A stretch of DNA of 55,443 nucleotides, from the NCBI GenBank assembly GCA_903944085.1, contig CAJAQO010000055.1, forward strand, positions 1 to 55,443. Direction: 5' to 3'. The notes below the pieces were generated by a model. It made no database searches. It saw nothing but the letters and a program-made list of their open reading frames with translations, and was not told the DNA's origin. Positions 50,926-55,443 of the stretch are shown here, in pieces; the stretch's first letter is position 1, and every line of letters starts with the position of its first letter. Position numbers and translations under genes: made by a program. The stretch is from an uncultured Verrucomicrobia subdivision 3 bacterium. Its GTDB lineage: Bacteria; Verrucomicrobiota; Verrucomicrobiia; Limisphaerales; UBA11358.

Positions 50926-52332
50926 TCACGCCAGATGCCAGGGAGTGCGATACGTGCGCGTCAGCCATTTGCTGGCCTCGGAATCGCCGTGAATTTTTTC
51001 GCTCTTGACGTCCCAGGAGATTTTCCGGCCAACCCGCATCGAGATCAAACCGAGGTGGCCGGGAATCGCGGAGTGATGCGCGGTTTGCACCGGCGTGATC
51101 GTGGGCTGGCGCGACTTGATGCAGTCGAGAAAATTTCGCTGGTGGCCGCGCGATTCGTAAAGCTTCACCTTGCGCAATTCATCCGGGAGATTTTTTCCTT
51201 TTTTCCAGTCGGCATTGGAAGCATCAAAACCGCCGCGATCCACCCAGACCCAGCCTTCGGTGCCGATCCATTTGGTGCCGCTGCGAATGTCGCCGTGGCC
51301 GCCGGCGATGACCATGGTGATGTTTTTGGGATACTTCAGTTCGATGCGGTATTTTGTGCAGGTGTTCCACAGCGCGTCGGGCGCGGGAAATTCGCCCTGG
51401 CCTTCGATTTCCGACGGCCCGGAGTTGTCGCAATCCATGCCCCAATGCGCGATGTCGCAGTGATGGCCGATCCAGTCGAGCAACTGGCCGCCGCCGGTGT
51501 TGTAATTCCAGCGCCAGTTCTTGTGCAGGCGCGCGGCGATGTAAGGCTCCATTTTGGCCGGGCCGATCCAAGTGTTGTAATCCAGCGCCGCCGGCGGGTC
51601 GGTGGCCAGCAGGTTCCACGCGGGCGTGCCGGGCGTGACTTTCGAGAGGTCGGAAATTTTATCGGGCAGCGCCGCCAGCTTGTTCAACGCCTCCTTGCCT
51701 TCGCCGGAAAAATCCGCGAAGCCGGCGGGCAAACCCACTTCCACGCGCGTCAAATCGCCGATCAGGCCATTGCGGACAATTTCCGCTGCCTTGTGAAACG
51801 GCGCCTGCGAACGCTGCCACGAACCGGTCTGCCAGATGATTTTGTTTTTCTCGACGGCTTTGACGATGGCCTGCTGCTCGGCGATGGTTTTGGCCAGCGG
51901 CTTTTCGCCATAAATATCTTTTTTGCGCCGCGCCGCCTCGGTGGCCACCAGCGCGTGCCAGTTGTCCGGCACGGCGATCATCACGGCGTCAATGTCCTCG
52001 CGCGCGAGCAACTCGTGGTAATCATGATAGCCTTTGCAGTCCTTGGTTTGGTAATGATCGTTGACCATGTTCAGCGCGTCCTGCAAATGGCCCGCGTCAA
52101 TGTCGCACGCCGCGACCACCTGGCAATCGGATTCCGCGAGGAACGACTGGGTGTTGCCCGGGCCTTGCCAGCCCATGCCAATGACCCCGAGATTGATTTT
52201 TCCCGAGGGCGGAGTGTTGCCGTCGCGGCCCAGAACGCTGCTGGGCAAGATGGTGGGCAGGACGATGGCGGCGCCGGCGGCTTTGAGAAACTGGCGGCGA
52301 TTGACGGATTTATTAGTCAGCATTTTTTTCAT
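50926..52332 (-). CDS. Tat-exported Gfo/Idh/MocA-family oxidoreductase
   Basis: A 468-residue protein. The N-terminus has a twin-arginine signal (NRRQFLKAAGAAIVLPTILP). The Rossmann part reads INLGVIGMGWQGPGNTQSFL, VVAACDIDAGHLQDALNMVN, and the conserved EKP motif is in KKDIYGEKPLAKTIAEQQAI. The C-terminal alpha/beta domain follows (NTGGGQLLDWIGHHCDIAHW, including His residues). Such exported oxidoreductases are numerous in Verrucomicrobiota and Planctomycetota and act on sugars or inositols with NAD(P). Substrate unknown. A nearby ATG three codons in (52323) is an alternative start. A palindrome lies 40 bp upstream. Confidence 0.92.
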   Translation of the reverse strand: MKKMLTNKSVNRRQFLKAAGAAIVLPTILPSSVLGRDGNTPPSGKINLGVIGMGWQGPGNTQSFLAESDCQVVAACDIDAGHLQDALNMVNDHYQTKDCKGYHDYHELLAREDIDAVMIAVPDNWHALVATEAARRKKDIYGEKPLAKTIAEQQAIVKAVEKNKIIWQTGSWQRSQAPFHKAAEIVRNGLIGDLTRVEVGLPAGFADFSGEGKEALNKLAALPDKISDLSKVTPGTPAWNLLATDPPAALDYNTWIGPAKMEPYIAARLHKNWRWNYNTGGGQLLDWIGHHCDIAHWGMDCDNSGPSEIEGQGEFPAPDALWNTCTKYRIELKYPKNITMVIAGGHGDIRSGTKWIGTEGWVWVDRGGFDASNADWKKGKNLPDELRKVKLYESRGHQRNFLDCIKSRQPTITPVQTAHHSAIPGHLGLISMRVGRKISWDVKSEKIHGDSEASKWLTRTYRTPWHLA

Positions 52333-52371
52333 GGCAGTGGATTAATTTTTGCTGGTCGCAGCTTAACTTAA

Positions 52372-52383
52372 AAGCATGTGCTT
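52372..52383. promoter_or_regulatory. Palindrome AAGCA-TG-TGCTT, operator candidate
   Basis: A perfect 12-bp palindrome about 40 bp upstream of the oxidoreductase start, next to AT-rich sequence (TATATTTTATATG) that could hold its -10. The 147-bp gap to the PfkB stop shows no gene otherwise. A sugar-responsive repressor site is possible; nothing identifies the factor. Confidence 0.35.
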
Positions 52384-52479
52384 ATATTTTATATGACTGG
52401 TGAACTGCGCGAATAGTTGCGGTTCCCCATTCCATTTGCAACGCCTTTTTTCGGGGAGTTGACACCCTGCCATCGGCGG

Positions 52480-53379
52480 TCAGAAACTGGTCAGCTTTTC
52501 CAGTTCTTTCACGCGCTGCTCGATGTCGGCGCGCTTGGTTTTGGTCGTGGCGTTCAGGCCAAAGCCTTCGCAGCAGAAGGATGCGGTGACGCTGCCATAG
52601 ACCATCGCGCGGCGGAGATTCGTGTCCACCGAGCCTTTCGCGCCCGCCAGCCAGCCCATCATGCCGCCGACGAACGAATCGCCCGCGCCGGTCGGATCTT
52701 CGACCGTGTGCAGCGGGTAGGCCGGACAAATGAAAATGCCTTTCGGGCCAGACAGAATCGAGCCGTGCGAACCTTTTTTGATGATGACGTATTTCGGCCC
52801 GAGCTGGTGGATTTTTTTCAGCGCCACGAAAACATTGTCCGCCTTGGTGAGCAATTCCGCCTCGCTGTCGTTGAGCACAAAGCCATCCACGCGCTTGAGC
52901 AGTTTCAGCAGATCCGGCAGCGCGATGTTGATCCACAAATCCATCGAGTCGGCGACGACGAACTTCGGCTTCTTCATCTGATCCAGCACGGAAAGTTGCA
53001 GTGCGGGCGCGATGTTGCCGAGCAGCACGAACGGCGCGTTTTGATACGCTGCTGGCAGCTTGGGCGTGAAAGTTTCGATCACGCCCAGTTCCGTCGCCAG
53101 CGTGCGGCGGTGGTTCATGTTGATTTCGTATTCGCCCGACCAGTGAAAAGTTTTGCCGGGCAAAATCTGGAGGCCGGCGAGATCAATGCCGTGCTGGCGA
53201 TAAAGCGAAATATATTTTTTCGGAAAATCTTCGCCGACGCCGCCGACAAGTTGCACCGGCGAAAAAAAACTGGCCGCGACCGCCGCGTGGCTGGCCGAGC
53301 CGCCGAGCAGGCGCGGATTTTCCTTGGTGGGGGTTTTGATGGAATCGAGTGCGGTGGTGCCAACGATGAGAACGCTCAT
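52480..53379 (-). CDS. PfkB-family carbohydrate/nucleoside kinase
   Basis: A 299-residue kinase of the ribokinase fold. The N-terminal substrate-binding block MSVLIVGTTALDSIKTPTKE, GGSASHAAVAASFFSPVQLV, GGVGEDF, and the signature DPTGAGDSFVGGMMGWLAG, with the catalytic Asp, are clear. Some members of this length phosphorylate adenosine, ribose or fructose; the substrate is not decided here. It is preceded by a heptad array and the VOC gene on the same strand, and ends 147 bp before the divergent upstream region of the oxidoreductase. Confidence 0.92.
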   Translation of the reverse strand: MSVLIVGTTALDSIKTPTKENPRLLGGSASHAAVAASFFSPVQLVGGVGEDFPKKYISLYRQHGIDLAGLQILPGKTFHWSGEYEINMNHRRTLATELGVIETFTPKLPAAYQNAPFVLLGNIAPALQLSVLDQMKKPKFVVADSMDLWINIALPDLLKLLKRVDGFVLNDSEAELLTKADNVFVALKKIHQLGPKYVIIKKGSHGSILSGPKGIFICPAYPLHTVEDPTGAGDSFVGGMMGWLAGAKGSVDTNLRRAMVYGSVTASFCCEGFGLNATTKTKRADIEQRVKELEKLTSF

Positions 53380-53383
53380 TTTT

Positions 53384-53418
53384 TAGTTGCAGGTTGTAGG
53401 TTGAAGGTTTCAGGTTTT
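53384..53418. repeat. Single-arm heptad array (AGGTTNN)
   Basis: Five 7-bp units (TAGTTGC, AGGTTGT, AGGTTGA, AGGTTTC, AGGTTTT) fill the 44-bp gap between the PfkB start (53379) and the VOC stop (53424). Unlike the other arrays there is no inverted partner arm. Confidence 0.85.
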
Positions 53419-53423
53419 GAAAA

Positions 53424-53819
53424 TCAGGAGCCGCCTTTGCCTTTTTGGATCAATTCGATTTCGTAGCCTTCCGGCGCGTCAATGAAGGCGAAAGTCGTGC
53501 CGCTGGAACTCGTCGTCGGGCCGTCGGAAAATTTCAGGCCGTGCGCGGCGAGGTGCTTTTCAAATCCTGCGAGGCTCTCAACCTCGAACGCGAGATGCGT
53601 CAGATCCGGCTGCACCGACACCGGGCCGCTGCCGGGAAAACAGGTGATTTCAATCAGCTCCTCGCTGCCGGGCGTTTTCAGAAAAACCAGTTCCGAGCCG
53701 CGCGGCGATTTGTGCCGCTTGACTTCGGTCAGGCCAAGCACGTCGCGGTAAAATTTCACCGTGCGCTCCAGGTCGTTCACGCGGTAGCGCGTGTGCAGCA
53801 GTTTGGTCACTTGGCTCAT
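53424..53819 (-). CDS. VOC-superfamily (glyoxalase I-like) protein
   Basis: 131 residues from ATG 53819 (MSQVTKLLHTRYRVNDLERT). The open frame begins 15 codons earlier, inside the heptad array, and those codons are repeat-encoded, so I reject that start. The two beta-alpha-beta modules have the metal ligands His (LLHTRYRV), Glu (GSEELIEITCF), His (LTHLAFEVESL) and Glu (APEGYEIELIQKG), fitting a lactoylglutathione lyase. Its substrate may be methylglyoxal-glutathione or another thiol adduct. Co-directional with pfkB, separated by a heptad array. Confidence 0.88.
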   Translation of the reverse strand: MSQVTKLLHTRYRVNDLERTVKFYRDVLGLTEVKRHKSPRGSELVFLKTPGSEELIEITCFPGSGPVSVQPDLTHLAFEVESLAGFEKHLAAHGLKFSDGPTTSSSGTTFAFIDAPEGYEIELIQKGKGGS

Positions 53820-53823
53820 GTAA

Positions 53824-53936
53824 AAGTCCAATGTCCAAAGTCCAAAGTCCAAAGTCGAGCGCATTGTTCGGTTTTGGGCCGGGGCCTGATTTAAAACTTT
53901 AGACTTTGGACTTTAGGCCTTAGACTTTGGTTTATG
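53824..53936. repeat. Inverted heptad-repeat element upstream of VOC and nusB
   Basis: Left arm of five AAGTCCA-type heptads (53824-53858), a 37-bp core, right arm of five ACTTTGG/ACTTTAG-type heptads (53896-53930) followed directly by TTT and the nusB ATG (53934). The arms are complementary, for example CCAAAGT against ACTTTGG. The left arm begins 5 bp from the VOC start codon. The same design is seen at 11.6 kb and 12.9 kb with a different heptad sequence. Confidence 0.9.
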
Positions 53937-54437
53937 GGCAAACGACGTGAGGCGCGCGAACGCGCCGTGCAATTTCTGTTTCAGCATGACCTGAACCCGC
54001 CGGACAATCTGGAACTCGAGCTGGCGACGTTCTGGAATTCCCAGCGCGCCGCTGCCATCGAGGATGAAAAATCCGGCATGGCCAAGTGGGGCGAAGTCAC
54101 CGAACTGCCGCCGCCCACCGCCGAAGAGGCCGAAATGCGCGTGTTCGCCGAACCGCTCATCCGCGGCACGCTGGAGCATCGCGACGCGATTGATAGCATC
54201 ATCAAAAGCCACGCGCGGAACTGGGATTTTCACCGCATCGCCGCCGTGGACCGCAACATCATGCGGCTGGCCATTTACGAAATGCTCCATCGTCAGGACA
54301 TCCCGCCCGTCGTCAGCATCAACGAGGCCGTGGACATCGCCAAAAAATTTTCCACCGAGGACAGCGGCAAATTCGTCAACGGCATCCTCGACAAGGTGCG
54401 CGGCGAAATTCTCCGGCCGGCGCGCAATCCGAAATGA
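53934..54437 (+). CDS. nusB: Transcription antitermination factor NusB
   Basis: A 167-residue all-helical protein that with NusE binds boxA RNA and supports rRNA antitermination. KRREARERAVQFLFQHDL at the N-terminus and the C-terminal block RNWDFHRIAAVDRNIMRLAI, YEMLHRQDIPPVVSINEAVD, IAKKFSTEDSGKFVNGILDK are diagnostic. The middle (NLELELATFWNSQ to LPPPTAEEAEM) is longer than in E. coli NusB. The start abuts a heptad array and lacks a Shine-Dalgarno sequence. Its stop overlaps the PHP gene start by 4 bp (ATGA). Confidence 0.95.
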   Translation: MGKRREARERAVQFLFQHDLNPPDNLELELATFWNSQRAAAIEDEKSGMAKWGEVTELPPPTAEEAEMRVFAEPLIRGTLEHRDAIDSIIKSHARNWDFHRIAAVDRNIMRLAIYEMLHRQDIPPVVSINEAVDIAKKFSTEDSGKFVNGILDKVRGEILRPARNPK

Positions 54438-55285
54438 AATTCGCGGATTTACATCTGCACACGCAGTTTTCCGACGGCACGTTCACGCCGGAGGAACTGG
54501 TTTTGCACGCGCAGAAACACGGTCTCGCCTGCATCGCGCTCACCGACCACGACACGGTCGAGGGCTGCGCCCGCGCGGCGACGGCCTGCGCGGCGGTGAA
54601 GATGGAATTCATTGCCGGCTCGGAACTGACCGCTGAACACGAAGACACGGAAGTTCACATCCTCGGCTATTTTCTCGACACGCAAAACCCGGTGCTGCTG
54701 GAAAAAATCGCCAGGTTCCAGTCCGTGCGGCAAAACCGCATTTACGAAATGTGCGCCGCGTTGAACCAGCAGGGCGTGCCGCTCAAAGCCGAGACGGTTT
54801 TTGCGCTGGCGAACTGCAAGTCGCCGGGCCGCCCGCATGTCGCCCGCGCGCTGGTGAAGGAAAAACTCATCGCCAATCTCGACGAGGCGTTTGAAAAATA
54901 TCTCAAGAAAGGCCGGCCCGCCTGGGTGCCCAAAACCAAGATGTCCGCGCTGGAAGGTATCGAGCTGATTCATCGGGCCGGCGGCCTCGCCGTCATGGCA
55001 CATCCCGGCTTGAACCGCACTGACGACATTATTCCCGATCTCGTGGATGCCGGCCTCGACGGCATCGAATGTTTTCACACCAAACATTCCACCGTAATGT
55101 CCGAACGCTATCTGGAGATTGCGGAGAAATACGATCTGCTCGTCACCGGCGGCAGCGACTGCCACGGCTTCAGCAAAAAAGCGCCGCTCATCGGCACCGT
55201 GCGGCTGCCTTACGAACATGTTGAACGGCTTTACGCGGCGAAAAAATCCGCCGACGCAAAACGCCGGGCAGCTGCGGCAAAATAG
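54434..55285 (+). CDS. PHP-domain phosphoesterase (RNase AM/TrpH-like)
   Basis: A 283-residue protein. PHP metal motifs are FADLHLHTQFSDGTFTPEEL, ALTDHDTVEGC, FIAGSELTAEHEDTEVHILG (Glu, His), VMAHPG (His) and LVTGGSDCHG (Asp, His) in the expected order. Bacterial relatives (YciV/TrpH) are 5'-to-3' RNA/DNA exonucleases acting on short 5'-phosphate ends or phosphoadenosine-type nucleotides. Position between nusB and ftsY suggests a growth-related transcript; the pairing itself is only context. Confidence 0.9.
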   Translation: MKFADLHLHTQFSDGTFTPEELVLHAQKHGLACIALTDHDTVEGCARAATACAAVKMEFIAGSELTAEHEDTEVHILGYFLDTQNPVLLEKIARFQSVRQNRIYEMCAALNQQGVPLKAETVFALANCKSPGRPHVARALVKEKLIANLDEAFEKYLKKGRPAWVPKTKMSALEGIELIHRAGGLAVMAHPGLNRTDDIIPDLVDAGLDGIECFHTKHSTVMSERYLEIAEKYDLLVTGGSDCHGFSKKAPLIGTVRLPYEHVERLYAAKKSADAKRRAAAAK

Positions 55286-55300
55286 TTTCTTCATTCCAAC

Positions 55301-55443
55301 ATGGGTCTTTTTGCCAAATTCAAAGCCGGCCTCGCCAAGACGCACGCCAAGCTCACGCACGAAATCAAGCGCATCGTCACGCGCTCGCCCAAGCTGACCG
55401 CCGAGTCGCTGGAAGAAATTGAACACGCGCTCATCGCCGCCGA
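55301..55443 (+). CDS. ftsY: FtsY, signal recognition particle receptor (start only)
   Basis: The window ends after 47 codons. MGLFAKFKAGLAKTHAKLTH and KLTAESLEEIEHALIAA match the start of the FtsY N-domain (helices before the NG GTPase). The acidic, membrane-targeting extension of E. coli FtsY is absent. It is the partner of the Ffh encoded at 27563. It starts 15 bp after the PHP stop. Confidence 0.85.
   Translation, partial: MGLFAKFKAGLAKTHAKLTHEIKRIVTRSPKLTAESLEEIEHALIAA

Noticed and set aside
53820-53864. VOC protein starting 15 codons earlier (MRSTLDFGLWTLDFY)
   Set aside because: These codons are simply the translation of the heptad array; family homology begins at 53819.

Overview
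The window looks like a chromosomal segment of a GC-rich, free-living member of the Verrucomicrobiota, probably of the Pedosphaera/Limisphaera kind. No rRNA or marker gene settles this. The inference rests on gene content: a giant N/G/T-rich secreted repeat protein with the C-terminal block (LSWPADHTGWRLEGQTN ... FFRIIYP) that I associate with this phylum, a prepilin-like protein with an [20 protein letters not shown] head, a Tat-exported Gfo/Idh/MocA oxidoreductase, a ThuA-domain protein, an exosortase with a PrsR-like regulator, and very sparse Shine-Dalgarno sequences. I found no tRNA, rRNA, CRISPR array, transposase, integrase or phage gene.

Layout. (1) 0-7.5 kb: the end of a membrane protein, then a 1903-residue secreted repeat protein on the minus strand, transcribed away from a LuxR-type regulator. 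The shared 173-bp intergenic region holds a promoter-like -35/-10 pair and two perfect palindromes. (2) 7.5-20.3 kb: an exopolysaccharide/exosortase cluster with a WecG/TagA glycosyltransferase, exosortase, EpsI-type protein, polyprenyl-phosphate sugar transferase, GT4, GT2, acyltransferase, TylF-like methyltransferase, GT9 and an O-antigen-ligase/polymerase-like protein; nadE sits inside it. (3) 20.4-35.6 kb: mostly housekeeping and metabolism: bioD, a tRNA-dihydrouridine synthase, a ParC/GyrA-type subunit, a GH78 rhamnosidase, ffh, a squalene/phytoene synthase, an Ala/Lys-rich SHOCT-like exported protein, lysA, a FIST sensor, a disordered protein, sufE and a TatD-type hydrolase. (4) 35.6-43.6 kb: an opgG-(unknown)-opgH glucan operon and a four-gene operon of two-component ABC exporter, prepilin-like protein and membrane-anchored protein. 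(5) 43.7-55.4 kb: a TIM-barrel epimerase, a ThuA protein, a lycopene-cyclase-like membrane protein, prfC, a PrsR-type sigma-54 activator facing a Wza-like export lipoprotein, a Gfo/Idh oxidoreductase, a PfkB kinase, a VOC protein, nusB, a PHP phosphoesterase and the start of ftsY.

How they fit together. The sugar transferase, glycosyltransferases, polymerase, export lipoprotein, exosortase/EpsI and PrsR-type activator match the known coupling of extracellular polysaccharide production with exosortase protein sorting, although no PEP-CTERM-type substrate is visible here. Ffh and FtsY form the SRP pathway. OpgG and OpgH make periplasmic glucans.

The least conventional signal is a family of 7-bp-period repeat arrays. 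In three places they are arranged as inverted arms around a GC-rich core, and in two of these the repeat phase (AAATNNN) runs without a break into the start codon, once on both strands at the same time. A single-arm array lies at 53.4 kb and another is inside the nadE reading frame. A second recurring pattern is a promoter-like -35/-10 pair ending 0-10 bp before a start codon that has no Shine-Dalgarno sequence, which suggests leaderless or near-leaderless mRNAs.
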